64,000 nucleotides of DNA, taken from positions 3,589 to 67,588 of the forward strand of contig DVKY01000038.1 of assembly GCA_018715765.1 (NCBI GenBank), in the 5' to 3' direction. How positions within the stretch are numbered: position 1 is the stretch's first letter; each line of letters starts with the position of its first letter. Below are positions 51,313-60,093 of the stretch, in pieces. Under the pieces are notes generated by a model. The model saw nothing but the letters and a program-made list of their open reading frames with translations, was not told the origin of the DNA and ran no database searches. This DNA is from Fimivicinus intestinavium. GTDB taxonomy: Bacteria > Bacillota > Clostridia > Oscillospirales > Acutalibacteraceae. Position numbers and translations under genes: made by a program.

Positions 51313-53090
51313 TTTGAAGCACCGTCCTTTCCGTCTTCTGTGCCGGCGGAGGGCTGTTGATCAAAATCGCCGCCGCCCTGCATCTGCGTTTCGTAGATTT
51401 CCTGATAAATCGCATTTGTCCGAAGCAGGTTTTCATGCGTGTCAAACCCGTTGATTTTGCCGTCCTCCAGAACCAGAATCCGGTCTGCGTCCTGAACGCT
51501 GGAGATGCGCTGGGCGATGATCAGCTTGGTCGTACCCGGTATTTTGCGTGCAAAAGCCCGGCGGATTTTTGCATCGGTCGCGGTATCCACCGCGCTGGTG
51601 GAATCATCCAGAATCAGTACCTTCGGCTTCTTCAACAGCGCCCTGGCGATACAGAGCCGCTGTTTCTGGCCGCCGGAAACATTGCTGCCGCCCTGCTCGA
51701 TCCAGGTGTTGTATTTTTCGGGGAAGCGCTCTATGAATTCATCCGCGCAGGCCTGCCGGCAGGCCTCCTCGCATTCCTCCTGCGTGGCGTCTTCCTTGCC
51801 CCAGCGCAGGTTATCCAGTATCGTGCCGGAAAAGAGGACGTTTTTTTGCAGCACGACGGCCACCTGATTGCGCAGCGTTTCCATATCGTAGGCGCGCACG
51901 TCTTTTCCGCCCACGCGCACGGCGCCGCTGTCCACATCGTACAAGCGGCTGATAAGGCTGACCAGGCTGGATTTGCCGCAGCCGGTGCCGCCGATGATGC
52001 CGATTGTTTCGCCAGAACGGATGTGCAGATCAATATCGTGCAGCGCTTCTTCCCCGCTGCCGTGCTTGTAGGAGAAATGCACGTGGTCAAAATCAATGCT
52101 GCCGTCCGCAATTTCGGTGACAGGCTGCTCCGGGTTTGTCAAATCCGGCTGTTCCTCCAGCACCTGCGCAATACGCCTGCCGCTTGCGGCGCTCATGGTC
52201 AGCATCACAAAGATCATGGAGAGCATCATCAGCGACATCAGCACGCTCATCACATAGCTGAACATGGAGGTCAGCTCGCCCGTCGTCATGCTGCCGCTTA
52301 CAATGAATCTGGCTCCGAACCAGGACAGGGCAATGATGCACCCATATATGACCAGCATCATGACGGGATTGTTCAGCGCCAAGAGCCCTTCTGCTTTGAC
52401 AAACAGGCGATAAAGATTTTTTGCAGCCCTGGAAAATTTTTCGTTCTCATGCTCTTCCCGGACATAGGCTTTCACCACGCGGATTGCGGAGACGTTTTCC
52501 TGCACACTGGCATTCAGATCGTCATATTTGCGGAATACCTGGTCAAAGGTTTTCATGGTTTTGAGCATAATGAAGATCAAGGCCGCCGCCAGCACAGCGA
52601 TGGCAATGAGAAAAATCAGGCTTAGCCTTAAATTGATGAAAAAGCACATGAACATGCTGCAAATCAGCATGAGCGGCGCGCGAACTGTAATGCGCAGAAT
52701 CATCTGATAAGCATTCTGCACGTTGGTTACATCCGTCGTCATACGGGTGACCAGGCCAGCCGTGCTGTATTTGTCAATGTTGGAGAAAGAAAATCGCTGA
52801 ATGTTGGCATACATGCCGTCCCTCAGGTTGCAGGCGAACCCGGAAGAGGCTGCCGCCGCATATTTTCCCGCCAAAAATCCAAACAACAGGCTGAGAAAAG
52901 CCATTGCCAGCATGATAGCGCCATAAAGGCAGATCTGTCCAAGATCTCCCGCTTCAATTCCCCGGTCGATAATCTGCGCTGTGATGAAGGGGATGAGCAC
53001 TTCCATCAGCACCTCCAGCGCCGTAAAAACGGGAGTCAGCAGGGAAACCTTGCGATATGCCCCGATCTGCCGAAACAGCGTTTTAATCAT
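51309..53090 (-). CDS. ABC multidrug-type exporter, first half
   Basis: 593 residues from the ATG at 53090, with AGGAGG upstream; the frame is open further but that part lies inside the MarR gene. Membrane domain to about 320, then Walker A GGTGCGKSS, signature VSGGQKQRLCIARAL, Walker B VLILDDSTSAVD, where the usual catalytic Glu is Asp, and IAQRISSV in place of the switch His. The pair is therefore probably asymmetric, with one weak ATP site, as in BmrCD-type heterodimers. It overlaps the MarR gene by four bases. Confidence 0.9.
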   Translation of the reverse strand: MIKTLFRQIGAYRKVSLLTPVFTALEVLMEVLIPFITAQIIDRGIEAGDLGQICLYGAIMLAMAFLSLLFGFLAGKYAAAASSGFACNLRDGMYANIQRFSFSNIDKYSTAGLVTRMTTDVTNVQNAYQMILRITVRAPLMLICSMFMCFFINLRLSLIFLIAIAVLAAALIFIMLKTMKTFDQVFRKYDDLNASVQENVSAIRVVKAYVREEHENEKFSRAAKNLYRLFVKAEGLLALNNPVMMLVIYGCIIALSWFGARFIVSGSMTTGELTSMFSYVMSVLMSLMMLSMIFVMLTMSAASGRRIAQVLEEQPDLTNPEQPVTEIADGSIDFDHVHFSYKHGSGEEALHDIDLHIRSGETIGIIGGTGCGKSSLVSLISRLYDVDSGAVRVGGKDVRAYDMETLRNQVAVVLQKNVLFSGTILDNLRWGKEDATQEECEEACRQACADEFIERFPEKYNTWIEQGGSNVSGGQKQRLCIARALLKKPKVLILDDSTSAVDTATDAKIRRAFARKIPGTTKLIIAQRISSVQDADRILVLEDGKINGFDTHENLLRTNAIYQEIYETQMQGGGDFDQQPSAGTEDGKDGASK

Positions 53091-53536
53091 ATGGCATTCC
53101 TCCTTTTGCTTTCTTGCTTCAGATTGGCCAGCATGGTGCGCAGGCTGTTCTCCAGAATTTGCAGCTCCGGCTCTGGAATTTCCCGGCACAGGCAGGCCTG
53201 CTTTTTTTTCAGGCTGGCCTCAATTTGCCGTTCCGCCCGGCGCGCCTTATCTGTGAGGACAATCCGCTTTTTGCGATCGTCCGCCGGCTCGGTGGTCAGT
53301 TCCAGATAGCCTTTTTTCCGCAGTTCCTTTAAGGTGCAGGAAATGGCGGATTTAGAAATTCCGCTTTTTAAATGAAGATCGGTTGCGTAGAGAACGGCGC
53401 CTTTTTGAGTGAGCAGATAATCCAGCAGCAGGCCTTGCGAGGAGATCAGGCCGTATTGCTCCAAAACCTCCCGCCCGGATTGCTCCAGGGCGGTGTGCAG
53501 CTGCTTAATCAGCCAGATGATCTGATAGCTCTTCAT
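53087..53536 (-). CDS. MarR-family regulator
   Basis: 149 residues with a winged helix-turn-helix: DLHLKSGISKSAISCTLKELRKKGYLEL and the wing ADDRKKRIVLTDKA. It is the first gene of the MarR-ABC-ABC operon and should repress it until a drug or metabolite binds. A palindrome just downstream of its -10 (53571-53592) is a likely operator. Confidence 0.9.
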   Translation of the reverse strand: MKSYQIIWLIKQLHTALEQSGREVLEQYGLISSQGLLLDYLLTQKGAVLYATDLHLKSGISKSAISCTLKELRKKGYLELTTEPADDRKKRIVLTDKARRAERQIEASLKKKQACLCREIPEPELQILENSLRTMLANLKQESKRRNAI

Positions 53537-53562
53537 CTGCCAGCGCTCCTTTTGAAAAGATG

Positions 53563-53610
53563 TTCAGGCGTTGATTGTTTGTTTAAAAACAATCCGCCTG
53601 TAAACCATTG
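53563..53610 (-). promoter_or_regulatory. Promoter -10 and palindromic operator of the MarR operon
   Basis: GATTGTTT (53571-53578) and AAACAATC (53585-53592) are six bases apart, just downstream of TACAAT (53605-53610, minus strand; weak -35). The arms extend to CAGGCG/CGCCTG at 53563-53568 and 53593-53598, so the same segment can also fold as a long hairpin in the transcript. Confidence 0.6.
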
Positions 53611-53738
53611 TACTCATTTTTGCTTGCAAGTGAATTCAAAAAATGTTATTGTTAATAAAAAAGTTTTATTAATCCCGGCGGACTGGGCCGGAGCGCTCCG
53701 GCCCGCCGGTCATGATTCTGCGATTGGAGGCAAGAGGC

Positions 53739-54662
53739 TTGAATACGTTTCAGCTAAGCTGCTTCCTGGCGGTAGCGGAAAATCTGAGCTTTGCGCGGGC
53801 TGCGGAGCAGTTAAATGTCACACAGCCTGCGGTGACCCATCAGATCCGCTCGCTCGAGGAGGAGCTCAATGTTAAGCTGTTGAAAAGAACCACGCGTACA
53901 GTGGAGATAACCACCGCCGGATATGCGTTTTTAGGGGACGCCAGAAATATGCTGGCCATCTCCATGCGGGCGAAAAAGCGTTTTGAAACGCCTTTGGGCA
54001 GCGAGCCGCAGCCGTTTGCCATTGGATGCCACAGCGACACGCATCTGTTCTTGCTGCCGGAGGTTTTGCACCGGCTGACAGAGCAGTTCCCGCACCTGCA
54101 TCCGCTTTTGCGGACAGTTCCGTTTCAGCACCTGTATCGCCTTTTGGAGGAGGAAGAGGTTGATGTAATCATTGGGTTTCGGGAGCCGGATTCCAGAAAA
54201 ACGCCCGGCGTTTATCGGGAATTGCAAAAATCGCCCATTGTATGCCTTTGCAGCGCAGACAATCCACTGGCTGCTGAGGGCAGCGTGGATTTTGAGCGGC
54301 TTAGAGCAGAGCGGTTGGTTTTAAACGCTCCGGTTGCCGCTCCATCGGCCATTGCCCAGCTACAGGGGATTTTGATGGAGGGGCGGCCCTTTTCTGAGCT
54401 TTATTTCTGCCAGTCCGCAGAGGCCGTGGTGGTGCTTGTGCAGGCAGGGATGGGTATTGCGCTGCTGCCGGAGCTATTGATCCCGCCCTCTTTGCCTCTC
54501 GCGCGTCTGCCCATCACGGGGGTAGGGGCCATTTCCTTCGGCCTTTACTATAAGAGCTTGCAGGGGAATACGCCGCTGAGAAGCTTTTTGCACATCATGC
54601 AGGAGGAGATGAGAAGGCCGCCTCAGCGGGAAACGCCGCAAAACACGGCCACCCTGCGTTAA
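53739..54662 (+). CDS. LysR-family regulator
   Basis: 307 residues from a TTG at 53739, which has GGAGG eight bases upstream; an ATG at 53712 has none. The N-terminal HTH is typical: FLAVAENLSFARAAEQLNVTQPAVTHQIRSLEEELNVKLL. The effector domain (about 85-290) has two lobes. No metabolic gene is divergent from it (the neighbour is the MarR operon), so its target cannot be named. Confidence 0.9.
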   Translation: MNTFQLSCFLAVAENLSFARAAEQLNVTQPAVTHQIRSLEEELNVKLLKRTTRTVEITTAGYAFLGDARNMLAISMRAKKRFETPLGSEPQPFAIGCHSDTHLFLLPEVLHRLTEQFPHLHPLLRTVPFQHLYRLLEEEEVDVIIGFREPDSRKTPGVYRELQKSPIVCLCSADNPLAAEGSVDFERLRAERLVLNAPVAAPSAIAQLQGILMEGRPFSELYFCQSAEAVVVLVQAGMGIALLPELLIPPSLPLARLPITGVGAISFGLYYKSLQGNTPLRSFLHIMQEEMRRPPQRETPQNTATLR

Positions 54663-54949
54663 GAAAAGGCTGCGCGCGGGCGCTGGGCGGCAAGCTTTCG
54701 TTTTTAGAGGAGCTGTCTTTGGCTGTTGGACGGGTGGCGTCAAAGCGCCTTTTGTGCGCCGGAGGAAAGGAGCTCTTCCAAACTTCAAAAAAATTTTGCG
54801 GAAACATTGCTTTTTCCGCGCAAACATGTGAAAATAAAAAGAAATGATTGCATCGGCAAAATAAGGCCGCAGCGGTTTCTCTCTGCGGCCGCATTTCCGG
54901 CTTCGTGATTTTCGCCGCCGGTGCAACCCCATGCAAAGGAGAGAACGCA
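54663..54949. other. Leader region before hisS
   Basis: This 287-base gap holds two inverted repeats, TTGCGGAAA/TTTCCGC around 54793-54822 and GGCCGCAG/CTGCGGCC around 54866-54893. Neither has a T run. I could not find the specifier loop, AGGGTGGNACCGCG box or terminator of a T-box, nor a clear promoter. Confidence 0.45.
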
Positions 54950-56299
54950 ATGGCACTGCTGACGCAAAGCATCAAGGGCACGCAGGATACGCTGCCTGCT
55001 GAGAGCTATAAAAACCAGTACCTGGAGCAATCCATGCTGGAGATCGCGCGGAATTTCGGCTATCATGAAATCCGCACGCCGGTTTTTGAGCATACAGAGC
55101 TTTTCCAGCGCTCTGTCGGGGATACGACTGACGTTGTGCAGAAGGAGATGTATACCTTCGACGATAAGGGGGGACGCTCCATCACCCTGCGCCCGGAGGG
55201 GACGGCCGGCGCGGTGCGCGCGTTTCTGGAGCACGGGCTGCACAATGAGGCCCTGCCGCAAAAGGTCTGTTACCTTACCTCCTGCTATCGTTATGAAAAG
55301 CCGCAGGCAGGGCGGCTTCGTGAATTCCATCAGTTCGGCGTTGAGTGCCTGGGCGCGGCGGCCCCCGCTGCGGATGCGGAGATTATCTCTCTGGCGGCGA
55401 ATATTTTTGATTTCCTCGGCGTCGAGCATCTGCACCTCGAGCTTAATTCCATTGGCTGCCCTGCCTGCCGGGCAGAATACCATAAGGCGCTGTACGATTA
55501 TTTCAGCGCTCGTAAGGGAGAACTGTGCGAAACCTGCCAGAGCAGGCTGGAGCGCAACCCTATGCGCATTCTGGACTGTAAGAGCCCCGTCTGCCAGGAG
55601 ATCGCAAAGGGCGCGCCGTTGATGCTGGATTACCTCTGTGAGGATTGCAGGGCGCATTTTGAGCGCGTCAAGGCCTATCTGGATGCAATGGAGATTGCTT
55701 ATACCATCAACCCCCGCATTGTGCGCGGGCTGGATTACTACACGCGCACGGTGTTTGAATTCGTCTCCGATGAGATCGGCGCGCAGGGCACAGTGTGCGG
55801 CGGCGGGCGGTATGACGGCCTTGTGGAGGAGCTCGGCGGCCCGCATGTGCCGTCCCTGGGCTTTGCCATGGGGCTTGAGCGGCTGATGCTGCTGATGCAG
55901 GCGCAAAAAACGCCCTTCCCGGAAGCGCCCGGGTGTGATCTTTATATCGCTGCCATGGGCGACAGGGCGATGGTTGAGGCGGTTAAAATGACAGCCGCCG
56001 TCCGGGAGGATGGAATGGCGGCGCAATATGACCTGGCAGGCCGTTCTGTAAAGGCGCAGATGAAATATGCCAACAAGCTCGGCGCCCGCTATACCATGGT
56101 GCTTGGAGACAGCGAGCTTGATACAGGCAGGGCTGCGCTTAAAAATATGGAGACGGGGGAAACGCAGGAGGTGGAGCTCGCCTCTTTTGCGGAGGATTTT
56201 ATGGGAATGGTTGTGCATGAGACCGCCAACCAGCTTGCGGATTTTTTAAATGAGGAAGGCGCCGGCGATTTGCAGGCGCTTCTGGGAGGGAATGTATAA
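54950..56299 (+). CDS. hisS: Histidyl-tRNA synthetase
   Basis: 449 residues from an ATG with AAAGGAG upstream. Class II synthetase: GTQDTLP at the start, motif 2 in YRYEKPQAGRLREFHQFGVE, the histidine-binding stretches RGLDYYTRTVFEF and GGGRYDGLVEELGG, motif 3 in GFAMGLERLMLL, and a C-terminal anticodon-binding domain (about 330-420). A further 25 residues follow that domain. The stop overlaps the aspS start (TAATG). Confidence 0.96.
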   Translation: MALLTQSIKGTQDTLPAESYKNQYLEQSMLEIARNFGYHEIRTPVFEHTELFQRSVGDTTDVVQKEMYTFDDKGGRSITLRPEGTAGAVRAFLEHGLHNEALPQKVCYLTSCYRYEKPQAGRLREFHQFGVECLGAAAPAADAEIISLAANIFDFLGVEHLHLELNSIGCPACRAEYHKALYDYFSARKGELCETCQSRLERNPMRILDCKSPVCQEIAKGAPLMLDYLCEDCRAHFERVKAYLDAMEIAYTINPRIVRGLDYYTRTVFEFVSDEIGAQGTVCGGGRYDGLVEELGGPHVPSLGFAMGLERLMLLMQAQKTPFPEAPGCDLYIAAMGDRAMVEAVKMTAAVREDGMAAQYDLAGRSVKAQMKYANKLGARYTMVLGDSELDTGRAALKNMETGETQEVELASFAEDFMGMVVHETANQLADFLNEEGAGDLQALLGGNV

Positions 56300-58077
56300 T
56301 GGACAACATGACGGGCCTCAAGCGCACGCATTATTGCGGCGAACTGCGTATGCAGGATGTGGGGGCGGCAGTGACGGTGTGCGGCTGGGTGCAGCGCCAG
56401 CGTGATCTCGGCGCGTTGATCTTCATTGATCTGCGCGACCGCACCGGTATCGTTCAGCTTGCCTTTGACGAGCAGACGGAGAAGGCGGTGTTTGACAAGG
56501 CGTTTGGGGCGCGCAGCGAATACGTGCTTATGGCCAGGGGCATCGTGCGCGAACGCTCCAGCAAAAACCCGGAGCTTCCCACCGGTGAGATCGAGATCGC
56601 GGTGGACGACCTGCGCGTGCTTGCGCAGAGCGAGACGCCGCCGTTTGAGATCATTGAGAATTGCCCCACTGCGGAGCTGACGCGGCTGAAATACCGCTAT
56701 CTTGACCTGCGCCGCCCGGATTTGCAGCGCAACATTTTGATGCGCCATAAGATTGCAAAGATCACGCGCGATTATTTTGATGAAAACGGCTTTATTGAAA
56801 TTGAAACGCCGGTGCTTATTCGCTCCACGCCGGAGGGGGCGCGGGATTTTCTCGTTCCCAGCCGTCTGCACAACGGCTCGTTTTACGCTTTGCCGCAATC
56901 CCCGCAGCTTTATAAGCAGCTGTCCATGGTGGCAGGCTTTGACCGCTATATGCAGATTGCGCGCTGTTTCCGCGATGAGGACCTGCGGGCGGATCGTCAG
57001 CCGGAATTCACGCAGATCGATGTGGAGATGTCCTTTGTGGATATGGAGGATGTGCTCGCCATCGGCGAGGGTTATATGAAGCGCGTGTTTAAAGAGGCGC
57101 TGGGCGTTGATATCCCGCTCCCTCTGCCAAGGCTTACCTATCAGGAGGCGATGGAGCGCTATGGCTCCGATAAGCCGGATACGCGTTTCGGGATGGAGCT
57201 CTATGATCTGACGGAACTTGTGCGGGGCTGCGGCTTCTCTGTCTTTTCCGGCGCTGTCGAAGGCGGCGGCACGGTGCGCGGCATCACGGCCAAGGGCGCA
57301 GCCAAAACGCTCACCCGCAAGGAGATCGACAAGCTCACGGAGTTTGTGCGCGGCATCGGCGCCAAGGGCCTCGCCTGGGCTCGCCTTACGCCGGACGGCG
57401 TAGCCTCCTCCTTTGCCAAATTCATGACACAGGATGAGATGCAGGCGATCCTCGCCCGAGCCGGAGCGGAGACGGGTGACGTAGCGCTGATTGTGGCGGA
57501 TACAGCGGTATCCCATGTGCTGCCGGTGCTGGGCGCGCTGCGCAATGAGGTGGCAAAGAAGCTCAATATCATTCCGCAGGATCAATATAATCTCCTCTGG
57601 ATCACCGAATTTCCCTTCTTTGAATGGGATGAGGAGGCGAAAGCCTTTGTCGCCATGCATCATCCCTTCACCGCGCCAATGGATGAGTGCTTGGAATATC
57701 TGGAGACTGATAAGGCCAATGTGCGCGCAAAGGCCTATGACCTGGTGCTTAATGGCATCGAGCTCTCCAGCGGATCGATCCGTATCACGGATCCAACGCT
57801 GCAAAGCCGCATCTTTTCTCTGCTCGGCCTGAGCGAGGAGGAGGCAAAGGCGAAGTTTGGCTACCTGCTCGACGCCTTCCGCTTTGGCGCGCCGCCGCAT
57901 GGCGGCTTCGGCATTGGCCTCGACCGGCTGGTGATGCAGATGCTTCGTTGTGAAACGCTGCGGGATGTTGTGGCGTATCCAAAGGTGCAGAATGCGAGCG
58001 AGCCTATGACGGAGTGCCCCGCTCCGGTGGATGGGGCGCAGCTCCAGGAGCTTGGCATCGGCCTGATGGAAGGCTAA
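56299..58077 (+). CDS. aspS: Aspartyl-tRNA synthetase
   Basis: 592 residues, bacterial length. The N-terminal OB-fold anticodon domain (VCGWVQRQRDLGALIFIDLRDRTG) precedes the class II core, with FIEIETPVLIRSTPEGARDFLVPSR, motif 2 FRDEDLRADRQPEFTQID, the bacterial insertion domain (about 290-420) and motif 3 GIGLDRLVMQML. The hisS-aspS pair is a common Firmicute arrangement. Confidence 0.97.
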   Translation: MDNMTGLKRTHYCGELRMQDVGAAVTVCGWVQRQRDLGALIFIDLRDRTGIVQLAFDEQTEKAVFDKAFGARSEYVLMARGIVRERSSKNPELPTGEIEIAVDDLRVLAQSETPPFEIIENCPTAELTRLKYRYLDLRRPDLQRNILMRHKIAKITRDYFDENGFIEIETPVLIRSTPEGARDFLVPSRLHNGSFYALPQSPQLYKQLSMVAGFDRYMQIARCFRDEDLRADRQPEFTQIDVEMSFVDMEDVLAIGEGYMKRVFKEALGVDIPLPLPRLTYQEAMERYGSDKPDTRFGMELYDLTELVRGCGFSVFSGAVEGGGTVRGITAKGAAKTLTRKEIDKLTEFVRGIGAKGLAWARLTPDGVASSFAKFMTQDEMQAILARAGAETGDVALIVADTAVSHVLPVLGALRNEVAKKLNIIPQDQYNLLWITEFPFFEWDEEAKAFVAMHHPFTAPMDECLEYLETDKANVRAKAYDLVLNGIELSSGSIRITDPTLQSRIFSLLGLSEEEAKAKFGYLLDAFRFGAPPHGGFGIGLDRLVMQMLRCETLRDVVAYPKVQNASEPMTECPAPVDGAQLQELGIGLMEG

Positions 58078-58103
58078 ACAATTTGTGCGGAAAATAAAAG
58101 GAA

Positions 58104-58136
58104 GCCCGTGCCGCTATTTTGCGGCACGGGCGTTTC
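58104..58136 (+). terminator. Terminator after hisS-aspS
   Basis: An 11-base stem GCCCGTGCCGC/GCGGCACGGGC with loop TATTTT and GTTTC after it. Confidence 0.7.
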
Positions 58137-58146
58137 TGCTTGGTGT

Positions 58147-58722
58147 TTAGGAGCCGCTCATCAGGTGCTCTATCAGGATTTTCAGGCCAATCCCGATCAG
58201 GATAACGCCGCCGAGCAGCTTTGCCCACTGGCCCAAAAATGCGCCGAACTTTTTGCCGATGGCGGCGCCCAGAATGCAAAGCGCACAGGTAATCACGCCG
58301 ATTACAGCGGCGGCCAGCCCGATATTGGTGTCAATCAAAGCGAAGCTGACGCCCACGGCAAGGGCGTCGATGCTGGTGGCGACACCCTGCACCAGCAGGA
58401 TACGGATGGTAAAGGGGCGTTTGCAGGGGCACGCTTCCGGCCGGCGAATTTCCCGGACGGCCTCAAGGAACATATGGCCGCCGATGAATCCCAGCAGGAT
58501 AAAGGCGATCCAGTGATCGACGGAGGCGATCGCCTCGCTGAAAAATCGCCCGGCAAAATAACCGATGACCGGCATAGCCGCCTGAAAAAGGCCAAATGTA
58601 ACCGAGGAGAGGAGCGCCTGGCTGCGCTTGAAATTCTGATAGCACAGGCCGTTAGAGAGGGAAACGGCGAAAGCATCCATCGCGAGCCCGCAGGCGAGCA
58701 GAAAAAGGGTGACAGAATCCAT
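58147..58722 (-). CDS. mntP: Manganese efflux pump MntP
   Basis: 191 residues, six predicted membrane helices in two repeats. The conserved acidic motifs are GLAMDAFAVSLSNG in helix 1 and ATSIDALAVGVSFAL in helix 4. It exports excess Mn(II). The yybP-ykoY riboswitch directly upstream supports the assignment. AAAGGA precedes the ATG. Confidence 0.94.
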   Translation of the reverse strand: MDSVTLFLLACGLAMDAFAVSLSNGLCYQNFKRSQALLSSVTFGLFQAAMPVIGYFAGRFFSEAIASVDHWIAFILLGFIGGHMFLEAVREIRRPEACPCKRPFTIRILLVQGVATSIDALAVGVSFALIDTNIGLAAAVIGVITCALCILGAAIGKKFGAFLGQWAKLLGGVILIGIGLKILIEHLMSGS

Positions 58723-58770
58723 AAGGTTGCATTCCTTTCTTTACAAATATCAGGCAAGCGTCGTAGGGAT

Positions 58771-58812
58771 AAAAAAACTCATGTACAGCCCCCAAAAGGG
58801 CTGTACATGAGT
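58771..58812 (-). terminator. Expression-platform terminator of the Mn riboswitch
   Basis: A perfect 15-base stem (58798-58812 with 58777-58791) and, on the minus strand, a T run. Its upstream arm overlaps the last paired bases of the aptamer (GACTCATG), so Mn binding should hold that arm and let transcription continue. Confidence 0.85.
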
Positions 58813-58893
58813 CTTGTTCATTAAGGCAAGCCAGGCCAAAGGCCAGTATGTTGACTTGACACGCGGCAAACCGCGCGAACTACTCCCTCACGA
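58805..58893 (-). promoter_or_regulatory. yybP-ykoY (Mn2+) riboswitch
   Basis: On the minus strand the aptamer opens with AGGGAGTAG and continues with GTCAACATACTGGCC and TGAACAAGACTCATG, the conserved internal-loop segments of this class. The promoter lies ten bases before it and mntP follows the terminator. Confidence 0.9.
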
Positions 58894-58902
58894 AACCGCT
58901 TT

Positions 58903-58931
58903 ATCATACAGCAAATCAAGCCGGCTGTCAA
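58903..58931 (-). promoter_or_regulatory. Promoter for the Mn riboswitch and mntP
   Basis: On the minus strand a perfect TTGACA and TATGAT are 17 bases apart. Confidence 0.85.
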
Positions 58932-58975
58932 GGGAAATCCTGGCTTGGAGCCGCCAAGCCGGCGGACCGGGATTT

Positions 58976-59227
58976 TTACTCGACGATTACATTGAGCTTG
59001 CGTACGCAATCCGGGCATACGCGATGGCCCTTGTACTCGACCGCATTCTCAACATCGCCGCAGAAAATGCAGGCCGGCGCATACTTCTTGAGGATGATCT
59101 TGTCGCCGTCGACAAAAACCTCAACAGAATCCTCGCCGTCTTCAATGTTGAACTGCCTGCGCAGCTCCTTGGGCAGAACGATGCGCCCCATTTCGTCGAC
59201 TGGCCTTACCATACCGATGGATTTCAT
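58976..59227 (-). CDS. abrB: AbrB-family transition-state regulator
   Basis: 83 residues. The N-terminal swapped-hairpin DNA-binding domain is typical (MKSIGMVRPVDEMGRIVLPKELRRQF, VFVDGDKIILKKY). The tail has CIFCG and CPDC, which should form a small zinc knuckle, as in many clostridial AbrB proteins. The ATG at 59227 is preferred, with GGGAG about ten bases upstream. It probably represses stationary-phase or sporulation genes and is divergent from spmA. Confidence 0.92.
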   Translation of the reverse strand: MKSIGMVRPVDEMGRIVLPKELRRQFNIEDGEDSVEVFVDGDKIILKKYAPACIFCGDVENAVEYKGHRVCPDCVRKLNVIVE

Positions 59228-59317
59228 GGATATCACACTCCCTGTTTTTTTGCGCCGTTCCCGACGGCTAACGGGCCGATTCGGGAAGATTCGCGGGGTA
59301 CTATGTACCTTGTATAT

Positions 59318-59346
59318 AATGTACCAGTTACTTACATTAAAGTCAA
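59318..59346 (-). promoter_or_regulatory. Promoter for abrB with GGTACAT repeats
   Basis: On the minus strand TTGACT and TACATT are 17 bases apart. Two GGTACAT copies and an inverted AGTACC overlap and follow the -10 (about 59299-59325), a possible autoregulatory site. Confidence 0.6.
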
Positions 59347-59454
59347 TAGAAATATCAACAAAGTTTGACAGAATTTTTGGGATAAAATTAACAAAAATTC
59401 AATACAATTAAATAAAAGATGGAAAAATAATTTGTGATATTCAAAAGGGGAAAT

Positions 59455-60081
59455 ATGAAGATGATGAATTATATTTGGGCAGGGATGCTGATTTTTGCCT
59501 TTCTATCAGCGGCGTGGAAGGGGAACATGCTTGCCCTCTCCAATGCGGTGATGGCCGGCGCTTCGGATGCGGTTTCCCTCTGCATCAAGCTCCTGGGTGC
59601 GTTGTGCCTGTGGGGCGGTTTGATGGAGGTAGCAAAGGCCTCGGGGCTGACGAAAGCGGTAAGTCGTTTTCTTTCACCGCTGCTCCGTTTTTTATTTCCT
59701 CATATGCAAAAGGATTCTCCGGTAATGTCTGCAATCTCCATGAATATTACAGCGAATCTGTTAGGGCTCGGCAACGCCGCCACGCCTCTGGGGCTTACCG
59801 CCATGCGCGGTTTACAACAGAGCAATCCCAATCCAGCCGTTGCAACCGATGAGATGGTGAATTTTGTTGTGCTCAATACGGCGGCCCTGCACTTGGTGCC
59901 CACAACGGTCGCGCTGCTGCGGCAGGAATATGGCGCGGCGGTGCCAATGGATATCATGCCTGCGGCCTGGCTGACCTCTGCCGCTGCACTGGCAGTTGGT
60001 TTGATCATGGCCTGGCTGCTGCGCAGAGGCGGCAGGAAACGGCCAGCGAGACAAACAGCCCGAAGCCGCAGGCCGGGATAG
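59455..60081 (+). CDS. spmA: Spore maturation protein A
   Basis: 208 residues from the ATG at 59455, with AAAGGGG upstream. A polytopic membrane protein with the family stretch MSAISMNITANLLGLGNAATPLGLTAM. SpmA and SpmB are required in Bacillus for normal spore-core dehydration. It is followed 12 bases later by spmB. It marks the organism as a spore former by gene content. Confidence 0.92.
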   Translation: MKMMNYIWAGMLIFAFLSAAWKGNMLALSNAVMAGASDAVSLCIKLLGALCLWGGLMEVAKASGLTKAVSRFLSPLLRFLFPHMQKDSPVMSAISMNITANLLGLGNAATPLGLTAMRGLQQSNPNPAVATDEMVNFVVLNTAALHLVPTTVALLRQEYGAAVPMDIMPAAWLTSAAALAVGLIMAWLLRRGGRKRPARQTARSRRPG

Positions 60082-60093
60082 GGGGGATGCCGT

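Noticed and set aside
54663..54949. T-box leader before hisS
   Set aside because: A GGGTGGCGTC stretch recalls the T-box, but the specifier loop, full T-box sequence and terminator/antiterminator are missing.
54785..56218. Open frame of 477 codons on the minus strand opposite hisS
   Set aside because: Antisense artefact without a ribosome site or family features.
56089..57900. Open frame of 603 codons on the minus strand opposite aspS and hisS
   Set aside because: It is an antisense artefact of G+C-rich codon use; hisS and aspS on the plus strand carry all motifs.
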